This document shows, piece by piece, positions 46,384-55,175 of a stretch of DNA of 64,000 nucleotides. The stretch's first letter is position 1. Every line of letters starts with the position of its first letter. Below the pieces are notes generated by a model. It searched no databases and had not been told where the DNA came from. It was given only the letters and a program-made list of their open reading frames with translations. The translations under genes were made by a program, and so were the position numbers. Origin of the DNA: Micromonospora pisi (lineage in GTDB: Bacteria; Actinomycetota; Actinomycetes; Mycobacteriales; Micromonosporaceae); NCBI RefSeq assembly GCF_003633685.1, contig NZ_RBKT01000001.1, positions 992,001-1,056,000 on the forward strand. The letters are read 5' to 3'.

Positions 46384-47151
46384 ATGACACTGCTCAACGG
46401 CAAGACCGCTCTGGTCACGGGCGGCAGCCGAGGCATCGGTCGGGCAATCGCCACACGACTCGCGGCGGACGGCGCCCTCGTCGCCGTCCACTACGGCACC
46501 AACGAGGCGGCCGCGAACGACACCGTCACCGCCATCACCGGAGCCGGCGGCCGCGCGTTCGCGGTCCGCGCTGAACTGGGCGTACCCGGCGACGCACAGG
46601 CGCTGTGGTCCGCCTTCGACGCCGGCCTCACCGAATCCGGCGCCGAACCGGGCGTCGACATTGTGGTCAACAACGCCGGCATCGCGAGCTCCAACGACCT
46701 GGCCCGCACGACCGAGGCCGAATTCGACAAGATCGTCGCCGTGAACGTGAAAGCCCCGTTCTTCATCCTTCAGCAGGCCCTGAACCAGTTGCGGAACAAC
46801 GGCCGGGTCATCAACATCTCCTCCGGCGTCACCCGCATCGCCGCACCCGCGATCATCACTTACTCGCTGACCAAAGGCGCCATCCACACTCTCACCTTCA
46901 CCCTCGCCAAGCAGCTCGGCGAACGCGGTATCACGGTCAACTCGGTGGTCCCTGGCATCGTCGACGTGGACAGCAACGCCGTCTGGCTGCGGGAGAACCC
47001 TGAACAACTCGCTTTCTGGGGCTCCTTCTCCGCGTTCAACCGGGTCGGCCAACCCGCCGACATCGCCGACGTGGTGGCCTTCCTCGCTTCCGACGAGGCC
47101 CGCTGGGTCACCGGCCAGCATCTCGACGCCACCGGCGGCGCACACCTGTGA
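46384..47151 (+). CDS. Short-chain dehydrogenase/reductase
   Basis: A 255-residue classical SDR. The cofactor loop is TGGSRGIG. NNAGI follows strand 4, the catalytic Ser lies in INISSGVTR, and Tyr and Lys in YSLTKGAI. Ending TGQHLDATGGAHL is typical of 3-oxoacyl-ACP reductase-like enzymes. The start at 46384 sits at the natural N-terminus, with GAAAGG upstream. The substrate is unknown. Its divergent TetR partner suggests induction by a small organic compound. Confidence 0.93.
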   Translation: MTLLNGKTALVTGGSRGIGRAIATRLAADGALVAVHYGTNEAAANDTVTAITGAGGRAFAVRAELGVPGDAQALWSAFDAGLTESGAEPGVDIVVNNAGIASSNDLARTTEAEFDKIVAVNVKAPFFILQQALNQLRNNGRVINISSGVTRIAAPAIITYSLTKGAIHTLTFTLAKQLGERGITVNSVVPGIVDVDSNAVWLRENPEQLAFWGSFSAFNRVGQPADIADVVAFLASDEARWVTGQHLDATGGAHL

Positions 47152-47449
47152 CACATCCCTATGCGGAAAAGCCGCATTGCGGGAACTGTGGAGACCCGTC
47201 GGCCAGCACGTCCGGACGGCCCTCAGTGCTGACCCGGCACCCGTGATTCTTGCGTCCAGACGCACGCTCGATCAGGTGCGCACATATGCTGCAATCCGGG
47301 CACATCCCTCCGTCCTCCTGTGACCGAACGTAGTTAGATCAGGCAGCCGTCCTGGTGGACGACGATTGCCCTCTCGCATGGCCGCCAAGCTCGCCTGCGA
47401 CGAGGCTGGATCGATAGGCTGCACTCTCGCCGATCGGGAGGCGGGGCTG
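47152..47449. other. Intergenic region before the toxin gene
   Basis: About 300 bp with no supported gene. An in-frame ATG at 47378 could extend the toxin reading frame upstream, but it lacks a ribosome site. The toxin promoter is expected here. Confidence 0.4.
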
Positions 47450-48240
47450 GTGAGCGCGGCTGAGGTGAGCGCGGCGCTACAGCGAATGATTGATGACATC
47501 AGCCGTGAACGAGGCCGCGCCGCGGCTGCCCTGCACGGTTTGCAGGAGGGCCGCAGTCGCCTCGCCACTATCTTGCTGGGGACCCGCCATCCACTCGCCG
47601 CACGAGCGATGGAGGCTCTCAACGCGGCAATCGACCGGCTCCGAGAGGCCGACCACCTCGCCGCTCAAGGCACGCTGGCGGTCGTGGATTACGCCCGCGC
47701 TCTCGGGATTACGTCTCCGCAACGCCCAGCCTCCCCACCATCGACGCGGGTCAGCCCGGTTCTTCAGCGGGACCCGCAGGCAATGGCAGCCCTTCGTCGC
47801 CGGAGTGGGTCGAAGATGCCGGCACCCGGCTGCCGCGTCGTCCCGGCGGCAAGGGTCCCACCCACGGGCTGCTCTTCGACTCGACCGGGGAGCCACTCAC
47901 CGGCACGCCGCTTACCCAGTCGGAAGGGTATCTGCGCAGCGGCGGGGCACCCGGAGCACGCGATGGGCTGCGCCCTGACTGGCATCCGCTGGCACAGGTC
48001 ACCGGGGAACACGTCGAGGCACACGCGGCGGCACTGCTGCGCAAGCCCGGGGCACCCAAGGAAGCGATACTGGTCGTGAACAAACCAAGCTGCGTGCGCA
48101 GAGGCGAGTACGTCGGCTGCGACGAGACACTACCCGGCATGCTGCCCCGAGGCAGCCGCCTGGCGGTACACGTATCCGACGGAACCACCACCAGACCGCT
48201 GAAGGTATACACCGGCACCGGAGAGGGCATCGCATCGTGA
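47450..48240 (+). pseudogene. DddA-like (SCP1.201-type) DNA cytosine deaminase toxin, frameshifted
   Basis: A GTG start at 47450 is well placed after GGGAGG. The first 90 residues (SAAEVSAALQRMIDDISR onward) form a helical, WXG100-like N-terminal domain. Between about 47690 and 47740 the frame must shift by one base (a missing base, perhaps in CCCC at 47733-47736) to enter the toxin domain. That domain runs in frame from about 47737 to the stop at 48238-48240: GPTHGLLFD, HVEAH (the H-x-E deaminase motif, His codon 48010-48012), NKPSC and VGCDETLPGMLP (zinc Cys codons 48091-48093 and 48118-48120). This is the SCP1.201/DddA deaminase pattern. Whether the shift is real, a sequencing error or programmed is unknown. 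The immunity gene overlaps its stop. Confidence 0.78.
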
Positions 48241-48677
48241 GCTACACCGTGTCATGGGACGGCCCCTCCGCAGAGGAACCCGAACGCGGCAACGAAGTCC
48301 CCGTGTCAACACCCGAGGAACTGGACGCCGTCCTCGACCGCGTCCACGCCCAAGCCGTCACCGAGGACCTGCCCTACGCGGTACAGATCCACCAACCCGG
48401 TCAGCACGGCGCCATCATGATCGGCGTCGGTCGCCCCGAACGATCCTTCGTCGACTGGCTTGACCGCAGCCAGCCCCACGGCAGCGGCAACCGATACGCC
48501 ACCGACCCCGACCTACCACCCGCACCACAAGCGATCGCGTTCGACTTCTACGGCGACTGGACCGAGATGCCCCCCGAGCGCACCCGCATCACCCCGGAAC
48601 ACGCCCGCCGGGCCGCGCACGACTACGTCCGCACCGGGAAACAACCCGACCTTCCCTCCTGGGTAGCCGGCGCATAG
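48237..48677 (+). CDS. Imm1-family immunity protein
   Basis: A 146-residue protein, with its GTG at 48237 overlapping the deaminase stop (GTGA). The opening SYTVSWDG, then VSTPEELDAVLDRVHAQ, VQIHQPGQ and IMIGVGRPERSFVDW match the Imm1 family, which protects against polymorphic toxins including SCP1.201-type deaminases. The end (TEMPPERTRITPEHARRAA) is also usual. It should bind and block the deaminase. The gene looks intact even though the toxin frame is shifted. Confidence 0.82.
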   Translation: MSYTVSWDGPSAEEPERGNEVPVSTPEELDAVLDRVHAQAVTEDLPYAVQIHQPGQHGAIMIGVGRPERSFVDWLDRSQPHGSGNRYATDPDLPPAPQAIAFDFYGDWTEMPPERTRITPEHARRAAHDYVRTGKQPDLPSWVAGA

Positions 48678-48795
48678 CCGACCCCCAGCACCGCAGGACG
48701 CCAGGCCAGCTCGGCTCGGCGGATGCCGACAGGTACCTGCGTGACTCGTCCGCAGGTCACGTGCAGCACGATCTACGGGAATCCCCTCGCCATGA

Positions 48796-49323
48796 TCAGG
48801 CTGGGCCCGGCTGCGGTGAGGGCAAACCCGAGTGCGGTTCCGACCGAGCAGGCCCAGACTCCGCAGCCAACGATGCGCTACCCGATCGAGGCGCGGCATG
48901 TGCGTCTCGTCTCGCCAGTTCTCGACGTGAGGTGATGTCAAGTTTGCGAAAAATTTTGCGTAGGTGATAGTCCACCGTGCTCGGGCTGATGAACAGTTGT
49001 GCCGCCACCTCGCGGTTGGACGCGCCGTTCGAGACCCGGCGCGCGATGTCGCGCTCCTGGCTGGTCAGGCAACAGCTCTGAGCGAAGCGGGTGGTCGTGT
49101 CGTGGTAGGCCAGCGTGCTGCGCAGTTCGCGGCGAGATGCGACGCCCAGCTTGTGGAACACTCCGCGTAGGTGATGTTTGACGGTATGGGTGCTGATGAC
49201 CAGGCGCGTCGCCACCTCGACGTTGGTGGAGCCTGCCGCCACCAGCAGGGCGATCTGTTCCTGTCGTGGGGTCAGTACCGCACGGGGAAGGACTCGGGCA
49301 GGCTCGGCTACGGCGTAGTGCAT
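48796..49323 (-). CDS. Regulator with two LuxR/GerE-type HTH domains
   Basis: A 175-residue protein. The ATG at 49323 has GGAG six bases upstream. Two GerE-type HTHs lie in tandem: [20 protein letters not shown] with [17 protein letters not shown], and [20 protein letters not shown] with [18 protein letters not shown]. Each ends in SRREL. No receiver or ATPase domain is present. The tail after the second HTH is Ala/Ser/Pro-rich and disordered. It lies 92 bp after the SARP gene on the same strand, so it may share its transcript. Tandem double HTH is unusual for this family. Confidence 0.85.
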   Translation of the reverse strand: MHYAVAEPARVLPRAVLTPRQEQIALLVAAGSTNVEVATRLVISTHTVKHHLRGVFHKLGVASRRELRSTLAYHDTTTRFAQSCCLTSQERDIARRVSNGASNREVAAQLFISPSTVDYHLRKIFRKLDITSRRELARRDAHAAPRSGSASLAAESGPARSEPHSGLPSPQPGPA

Positions 49324-49415
49324 GGTGCTCCTCGGGCGAGGGTTCGGGGTCTCGACGACCATCCGATCGCACCGCTGTGCACGACGAGTGCAGACTGAGT
49401 GCTCGCCCTACCCGC

Positions 49416-52298
49416 TTACGACGCCCCGCTCATCAAGCTCAACCGGGCCCGGACATATGCGACCATGTCGCGGTATGCCTCGGCCTCCTCGATGCCGGAG
49501 GCCTCGACAAGTTCCCGGAAGCCGTTGTCGGCGATCAGGTTCTCGAACTGCTGGCAGCCCCGTTCCGCGCGAACCTGGTCGCCTAGATCGAATGCGGCCC
49601 GCGCGAGGATCGCCGCGACGGCACACCGGGGACCGTTCGACTCACAGACGCCTTCCGTCAATCCCCACTCCGACACCGTCGCCGCTCGTTCGAGTCGGCC
49701 GAGTTTCCAGGAGGACTCCGCGATGAGCTGCGCGTAGTAGATCTTCAGGTGATCAAGGTGCTTCGCCACTGCAATGGCCAGCCCTTCGTCCGCGACCCGT
49801 GTGCCAGCCTCGAACCGATCGGTCCCCAGGCGCGCTCTCGCGAGTGTCAGCAGCGAAACGGCGAGCAGTTCCTGGCGCCCCGTCTGTCGGGCAAGACCCA
49901 CCGAGCGTTCACCGTACGCGTTGGCGGCGTCGTGGTCGCCACGCGACAACGAGAGCACGGCGAGGTTTCGCAGGACGTCGGCTTGTCCGGCGAGTTCTCG
50001 GGCGCCTTCGAAGATGGACAAGGCTCGACGTAGATATTCGTCTGCCTGTGGCAGCGGGGCAAAGACCTCACCGATGCTGCGAAGAAGTTCGGCCTCCATC
50101 AGCGGCTCGCCGAGCACGCTGACCATATCGAGGATCGCGAGTACGGTCTGTGTCCGGCCCGCGGGTATGGAGTTGCTGCCCGGTGCCGAGGCGGCGAGGA
50201 CCATAGCCGCCGCGTCGCGCCGCAGGCCATGTGCGAGGGCCAGATCGATCGTCGTCCACAACGTGGCCCGTTCCCGTGCATACCAGGCGGCAGCCTGGGG
50301 CACGCTGTCGAACGATTCAGGCGTCACGTCCGACGGCGGTTCGTCGACGGTGCCGACTGGCTGCCGGTGGTGCCTCGCGTACGCGGTGCGGGCAGAGTGC
50401 AGGTAATGCATGATGAGACGCCGCTCATACTCCGGTCGTTCTTGATCCTCGTCAAGAAGCTCACCCGCGTAGGCCCGCAACAGGTCGTGCAGAACGTACC
50501 GCCCGGACTGTGACTCGTCGAGCAGATTCGCGGTCACCAATTCCGTGAGTAGTTTGCGCGCCTGTATGCGACCGACTCCGGCGACGCTGGCCACCGACTC
50601 CAGCGAGACCCCTGGACCCGGATGGGCGGCGAGGGCGCGAAACACCTGCGCCGTTGATGGATCGAGGGCCTGGTACGACCACGAAAACACCGACCGGACA
50701 TCGTCGGACGAGTCCGCGCTGGACAACGAGTCGAGTCTGGCGGACGGCGCCGAGACGTCGCTGACGACCGCGCTCAATGGCAGGGCCGGATTGAGGGCCA
50801 CGCGGGCCGCGACGATCGCCAGTGCGAGCGGCAGCCCGGCGCAGAGCGTGATGACCTTGTCCAACGCATCCGGGTCCATGGTGGCGCGGCGGGCGCCGAG
50901 GCGGTTGATCAGAAGCTGTCTGGACTCGGCCCCGGTCAGCCGATCGACTTGCAGGTAACGTGCGCCCTCCCGGGTGACCAGGCTTGTCATCCGGATGCGG
51001 CTTGTCACGATGACCAGACAGCCTCGAGAGGCTGGCAGCAGCGGGCGGACCTGTTCGGAGTCGCCTGCGTTGTCCAAGAGAATCAGGACGCGACGACCGG
51101 AGAGGCGACTGCGGTAACGAGCCGCCTGCGCGTCGACGTTCTCCTGCGGTGACGAGACCGCCGGTTCGCCCAGCGACGCGAGCAATGTGGCGAGCGCGTC
51201 CTCCGGTGACATGGCGCGTCCGTCCGGATCCAGGCCTCTCAGGTTCAGGAACAACTGGCCATCGGGAAACTTGTTGGCGATCTGGTGAGCCCAGTGCACG
51301 GCGAGGGCGGTCTTGCCGATGCCACCCATGCCGCCGAGCGCGATGATCACCACGGTCTCATCGCTGAATGCGTCGGACAGGTGGTCGTCGAGTACGGCGG
51401 CCAGGTCGTTTCGTCGGACGAAGCCCGCGACCGGCGGCGGCAGCTGCGCGGGCCGGGGCTCGTCCGGCGGGCGCGGCTCGTCCTGCGGGGTCCAGCCGCT
51501 GGCGAGCAGTTCCCGATACGCCTCCCGTAGTTCCGGCCCCGGGTCCACCCCCAGTTCCTCGTCGAGACGTCGACGGGTCCGCTCGAAGACCCGCACCCCT
51601 TCCGCCCGGTGACCGGTGGCCACGTACGCGCGCATCAAGCATGCCTGTAGCGCCTCGTCCAGCGGCGCTGCGGCGGCCACGCTCAGGAGTGGGGTCAACA
51701 CGGTGCCGGCCATGCCGTGGGCGATCGCGGCTTCGCTGGCCGCGAGTGCCACCGCGACGCGCTCCCGTTCGATGGCGACGAACTCCGGCGAACTCAACGC
51801 ACTGGTCGGAAGGTCGGTGAACGCAGGGCTGCGGCCAAGCTCCAGAGCGGTCAGGTACGCACGTACGCCGGCCACGATGTCCCCGCCAGCGAGCGCCTCG
51901 CGGGCCCGCCGGACCAACTCGCGATACATGGCCAGATCGGAGTCCTCGGTGGCGAGGGCCAGCCGGTAGCCCGTACCGGCCGGTAGGAGGTACCGACCGG
52001 TTTCGCGGACGTCCAGGTCCGGTTCGAAGATCCGCCGGAGGTGCCCGACGTGCCGGTGGATCTGGTTGGCGGCGCTGGCCGGCGGTTGTTCGTCCCACAC
52101 GCCGTCGATGATGTTGTTGAGGCTGACCGCGTCACCCCCGGCGGCGAGGAGCTTGGCCAGGATGATCCGCTGGCGAACCGGACCAAGATCGACCTCCGAG
52201 CCGTCCCGCCGGCAGCCAAGACCGCCGAAGACCTTGAACTCGCAGTGGGACCGCGGCGCGTCCGGGTGCCTGCGGTCGGGCGTCGTCACGATTGACAT
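49416..52298 (-). CDS. SARP-family regulator with NB-ARC ATPase and TPR region (AfsR-like)
   Basis: About 960 residues from the ATG at 52298 (start uncertain; ribosome site weak, and an ATG at 52373 is in frame). An N-terminal winged-helix DNA-binding domain (EFKVFGGLGC, VRQRIILAKLLAAGGDAVS, DGVWDEQPPASAANQIHRHV) is followed by a bacterial transcriptional-activator domain to about residue 280 (ELGVDPGPELREAY). An NB-ARC ATPase follows, with Walker A GGMGGIGKTALA and Walker B RRVLILLDNAG. The C-terminal third is TPR-like (AYGERSVGLARQTG). Such proteins activate secondary-metabolite genes in response to signals. No pathway gene lies next to it except the hydrolases opposite. Confidence 0.93.
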   Translation of the reverse strand: MSIVTTPDRRHPDAPRSHCEFKVFGGLGCRRDGSEVDLGPVRQRIILAKLLAAGGDAVSLNNIIDGVWDEQPPASAANQIHRHVGHLRRIFEPDLDVRETGRYLLPAGTGYRLALATEDSDLAMYRELVRRAREALAGGDIVAGVRAYLTALELGRSPAFTDLPTSALSSPEFVAIERERVAVALAASEAAIAHGMAGTVLTPLLSVAAAAPLDEALQACLMRAYVATGHRAEGVRVFERTRRRLDEELGVDPGPELREAYRELLASGWTPQDEPRPPDEPRPAQLPPPVAGFVRRNDLAAVLDDHLSDAFSDETVVIIALGGMGGIGKTALAVHWAHQIANKFPDGQLFLNLRGLDPDGRAMSPEDALATLLASLGEPAVSSPQENVDAQAARYRSRLSGRRVLILLDNAGDSEQVRPLLPASRGCLVIVTSRIRMTSLVTREGARYLQVDRLTGAESRQLLINRLGARRATMDPDALDKVITLCAGLPLALAIVAARVALNPALPLSAVVSDVSAPSARLDSLSSADSSDDVRSVFSWSYQALDPSTAQVFRALAAHPGPGVSLESVASVAGVGRIQARKLLTELVTANLLDESQSGRYVLHDLLRAYAGELLDEDQERPEYERRLIMHYLHSARTAYARHHRQPVGTVDEPPSDVTPESFDSVPQAAAWYARERATLWTTIDLALAHGLRRDAAAMVLAASAPGSNSIPAGRTQTVLAILDMVSVLGEPLMEAELLRSIGEVFAPLPQADEYLRRALSIFEGARELAGQADVLRNLAVLSLSRGDHDAANAYGERSVGLARQTGRQELLAVSLLTLARARLGTDRFEAGTRVADEGLAIAVAKHLDHLKIYYAQLIAESSWKLGRLERAATVSEWGLTEGVCESNGPRCAVAAILARAAFDLGDQVRAERGCQQFENLIADNGFRELVEASGIEEAEAYRDMVAYVRARLSLMSGAS

Positions 52299-52498
52299 CC
52301 TAGTGATGGAAGGGTTGCGGCTTCGCTTTTCGGCCCAGCCTGCGGCTTGCCCCGGGTTCTCCGCATCCCCCATCTTTCGTTGTCCGTCGAGTCGGTCGAC
52401 AAACACGGGGACTACGTGATTCGGGTGATTCGCGAAACGCGCCATATCCGTACCTTCGGCAAGGTTCCCAGCGCGGAACGCAAGCCCAAGGAGTGCGC
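52299..52498. promoter_or_regulatory. Divergent promoter region of SARP and hydrolase genes
   Basis: 200 bp between divergent starts. The stretch near 52400-52450 (GATTCGGGTGATTCGCG) contains a short direct repeat GATTCG spaced 10 bp. SARPs bind heptamer direct repeats spaced 11 or 22 bp, so this may be an autoregulatory site. Confidence 0.35.
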
Positions 52499-53332
52499 AT
52501 GCCCCGTGTCACCGTTGGCTCAGAGGGAGCCAACCCGATCGAAATCTATTACGAAGATCACGGCACCGGTACGCCGGTAGTACTCAGTCACGGCTACCCG
52601 CTCAGCGGGCGGGCCTGGGAGAAGCAGGTCTCCGCACTGCTCGCAGCCGGATACCGCGTGATCACGTATGACCGGCGGGGTTGGGGCAATTCCAGCCAGC
52701 CCGCCAGTGGCTACGACTACGACACGTTCGCCAGCGATGTGAACGTGCTGCTCACGAAACTGGACGTACGCGACGCCATCCTCGTGGGTCACTCGATGGG
52801 AACCGGCGACGTTGCCCGGTACCTGGGTCGCTATGGCACAGGGCGGGTCGCGAAGGCCGTACTGATGTCGCCGATCCCGCCGTTCCTCCTCCGGACGGAC
52901 GACAATCCCGAAGGCGCACCGCAGTCGTTGTTCGATGGGTTCATCCAGGCCGCACAGGCGGACCGGTACGTGTGGCTCAAGCAGTTCCTGGAGAACTTCT
53001 ACAACCTCGACGTCTACGGCGGCTCGCTGGTCAGCGACGAGGCGTTCCGGGCCAGTTGGAACGTGGCCGTGGCCGGATCTCCCCTCGCCGCGGTGGCCTG
53101 TATCCCGACCTGGCTCACCGACTTCCGTGAAGACCTGTCCAAGATTGACTTGCCGGTACTCGTGATCCAGGGCGACCAGGACCGGGTCCTACCCATCGGG
53201 GTGACCGGCCAGCGGCTGTCCGCCTTCATCGGGGATACGCGGTTGCTCGTCATCGAGGGCGGGCCGCACGCCATCGCCTGGACCCACGCCGATCAGGTCA
53301 ACGCTGCCCTGCTCGATTTTTTTCAAGAGTGA
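52499..53332 (+). CDS. Alpha/beta hydrolase, haloperoxidase/esterase-like
   Basis: A 277-residue enzyme, ATG 52499 with AAGGAG five bases upstream. Motifs: LSHGYPLSGRAWEKQ, YDRRGWGNSSQPASGYDYDTFASD, the nucleophile Ser in VGHSMGTGDV, Asp in QGDQDRVLP and His in GGPHAIAWTH. This is the pattern of the cofactor-free haloperoxidase/arylesterase group, also called non-haem chloroperoxidases. Cytoplasmic. It overlaps the next hydrolase region closely (11 bp to its start). Divergent from the SARP gene, which may control it. Confidence 0.9.
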   Translation: MPRVTVGSEGANPIEIYYEDHGTGTPVVLSHGYPLSGRAWEKQVSALLAAGYRVITYDRRGWGNSSQPASGYDYDTFASDVNVLLTKLDVRDAILVGHSMGTGDVARYLGRYGTGRVAKAVLMSPIPPFLLRTDDNPEGAPQSLFDGFIQAAQADRYVWLKQFLENFYNLDVYGGSLVSDEAFRASWNVAVAGSPLAAVACIPTWLTDFREDLSKIDLPVLVIQGDQDRVLPIGVTGQRLSAFIGDTRLLVIEGGPHAIAWTHADQVNAALLDFFQE

Positions 53333-53343
53333 AAGGAAACACC

Positions 53344-54198
53344 GTGAAATTGTCTTTCCGGCGCCGCCTCATCTACGTAGGCGCGGCCATCGGTGCCCTC
53401 ACCCTCGGTGCTGCCGGCACCGCGCAGGCCGCGACGAGTCACGGCGTGTTCTCCGGCCATTCGCGCCCCGCATCGGCCAAACCGACCGTCGTGCTCGTGC
53501 ACGGGGCGTGGGCGGACGGGTCCAGCTGGGACAAGGTGGCAGCCAAGCTCCAGCACGACGGCTACCGGGTGGTCACGCCGCCGAATCTCCTGTCGGGCGT
53601 GGACAATGACGCCGCTAATCTCCGCGCATACCTGGACACCATCACCGGACCGATCGTCCTCGTCGGGCACTCGTACGGCGGCATGGTCATCACGAACGCC
53701 GCTCTGGGCGACAAGCAGGTCAAGGCCCTGGTGTACGTCGACGCGTACATCCCGGAAGAGCACGACACGGTGCTGTCGCTGACCTCGGCCGTGCCGGGCT
53801 CGGTCTTCGCGGCCGAAGCGTCCACCGTCTTCGACCAGGTCGCGATCCCCGGTGACGACCCGCACAATGTCAACCTCTACGTGAAGCCGTCGATCTTCGG
53901 CAAGGCGTTCGCCGACAAGAGCATTCCCGCCAAGGACGTGGCGGTGCTGGCCGCCCGGCAGCGTCCGCTGGCCTTCAACGCCCTGGTCGAGGAGTCCAAC
54001 GAGCCGGCCTGGCGCACCATCCCCTCGTGGTCGGTGATCGGCAAGCAGGACGCCGTCATCCCTGCCGCTCAGCAGATCGCCATGTCCAAGAGGGCCAAGG
54101 CACACACCATCGAGATCAACGCCCCCCACCTGTCCATGGTCACGGATGCGGGCGCGGTCACCAATCAGATCGAGGCGGCCGCCAAGGCCACCGACTGA
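53344..54198 (+). CDS. Secreted alpha/beta hydrolase
   Basis: A 284-residue protein. GTG 53344 has AAAGGAAA upstream; GTG 53329 is less likely. A signal peptide (KLSFRRRLIYVGAAIGALTLGAAGTAQA) has an Ala-x-Ala cleavage site. The catalytic part has VVLVHGAWADGSSWDKV, Ser in VGHSYGGMV, Asp in SWSVIGKQDAVIP and His in INAPHLSMV. Short lid and small size suit esterases or dienelactone-hydrolase-like enzymes. It follows the first hydrolase closely and both probably lie in one operon. A strong terminator follows. Confidence 0.9.
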   Translation: MKLSFRRRLIYVGAAIGALTLGAAGTAQAATSHGVFSGHSRPASAKPTVVLVHGAWADGSSWDKVAAKLQHDGYRVVTPPNLLSGVDNDAANLRAYLDTITGPIVLVGHSYGGMVITNAALGDKQVKALVYVDAYIPEEHDTVLSLTSAVPGSVFAAEASTVFDQVAIPGDDPHNVNLYVKPSIFGKAFADKSIPAKDVAVLAARQRPLAFNALVEESNEPAWRTIPSWSVIGKQDAVIPAAQQIAMSKRAKAHTIEINAPHLSMVTDAGAVTNQIEAAAKATD

Positions 54199-54206
54199 CA
54201 CGACAA

Positions 54207-54243
54207 CCGGCCGTGGCATCGCTCAGCGCGATGCCACGGCCGG
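54207..54243 (+). terminator. Terminator of the hydrolase operon
   Basis: Perfect 16-bp stem (54207-54222 with 54228-54243), 5-nt loop, followed by CCCCTTT. It begins nine bases after the second hydrolase stop. Confidence 0.88.
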
Positions 54244-54354
54244 CCCCTTTCGCAAGCCCGCTTCTATATTCGACGAGTTCGAGGTAATTTGTCCTAGTTC
54301 ACCGAGCGAGACAGGCCAACTGGTGCTGGCATGCCGACTCGCCGGACTTTCGGG

Positions 54355-55017
54355 TCAAACAGGGGTACGGCCATGCAGGAACTGCAGAACTCCTACCTGT
54401 ACCGGACCCCGAGGTGAACGGCGTACCAACCGGTTTCCAGGTATCCCGGTCACCGTGGCCGCGTTGACCGGTTCGGCCCACGCGGGCGCGGTTGCTGCCG
54501 ATGTCACGAGGTCGGCATCATGGTCCGGCTCGCGATGGATAAACCCGTCGGGCTCTACTGGGCCGTTACCGACGTGCACTACCCAATCCTCGTAGAACCA
54601 GCTGGGGTTGCAGGCGCACTGAGTGAACGTGAACCGGAAGTTGGCCCGGTAGCGGCCCACCTGCCCCGGCGAGAGTGTGAACAGGCGGGCCGTGCCACGG
54701 TCGCGTGGATATGCCGCACGGCCGGGTAGCCGATCAACACTCGTCGTGGAACCCTTAATGGTGAGCCACAAGCCGACGTCGCGGGCTCGCTCTATTCCCC
54801 CACTGAGCACCTCGTCGTGGCGCACGTAGCAGGCCGCCTCGTCATAAAGCACCTCGTGGACGGCCACGTCGCACATCGGTAGTGAGGCAGGAAGTGGCAC
54901 CGGCCGGTTCAGGCCACGGCGGAGGTTGGCGTGCTGAGCGCCGCGTGCCGCTGCGCTCCACCGCACCCGCACCCGCTGGACTGTGATCACGCGCAACCAT
55001 GACTCACAAGCTGCCAT
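54355..55017 (-). CDS. Hypothetical protein, unknown
   Basis: An open frame of 220 residues. The core (about residues 48-190) looks like a real protein: VLYDEAACYVRHDEVLSGG, GLWLTIKGSTTSVDR, VGRYRANFRFTFTQCACNP, WFYEDWVVHVGNG. The strands and aromatic residues suggest a beta-rich fold. The first 47 residues (Arg-rich, poor in strands) look less natural, and no good ribosome site precedes either start (55017 or the ATG at 54876). The gene may be truncated at its 5' end by the tandem 17-bp repeat located there. I recognise no family. Confidence 0.45.
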   Translation of the reverse strand: MAACESWLRVITVQRVRVRWSAAARGAQHANLRRGLNRPVPLPASLPMCDVAVHEVLYDEAACYVRHDEVLSGGIERARDVGLWLTIKGSTTSVDRLPGRAAYPRDRGTARLFTLSPGQVGRYRANFRFTFTQCACNPSWFYEDWVVHVGNGPVEPDGFIHREPDHDADLVTSAATAPAWAEPVNAATVTGIPGNRLVRRSPRGPVQVGVLQFLHGRTPV

Positions 55018-55031
55018 GACTCACAAGCTGC
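54998..55031. repeat. Tandem duplication of a 17-bp unit
   Basis: CCATGACTCACAAGCTG occurs twice in a row (54998-55014 and 55015-55031). It overlaps the putative start of the hypothetical gene on the minus strand and may reflect replication slippage or a target duplication. Confidence 0.9.
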
Positions 55032-55175
55032 CAGCCTCGCCAGCTGTTATCCGCACATGCCGCCGATCGGGCATGCTCGCCGATCGAAGCGGCCACGCTC
55101 CGTGACGGGCTGGTAGGTCGCGTAGCATCCTGAACTGTCGATGACAGCGTGTCGCAGCTCCGGTACGTTGGCGCA

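Noticed and set aside
47366-47449. Upstream starts (TTG 47366, ATG 47378) for the deaminase gene
   Set aside because: Neither has a ribosome site, while GTG 47450 has GGGAGG at proper spacing and starts the helical domain.
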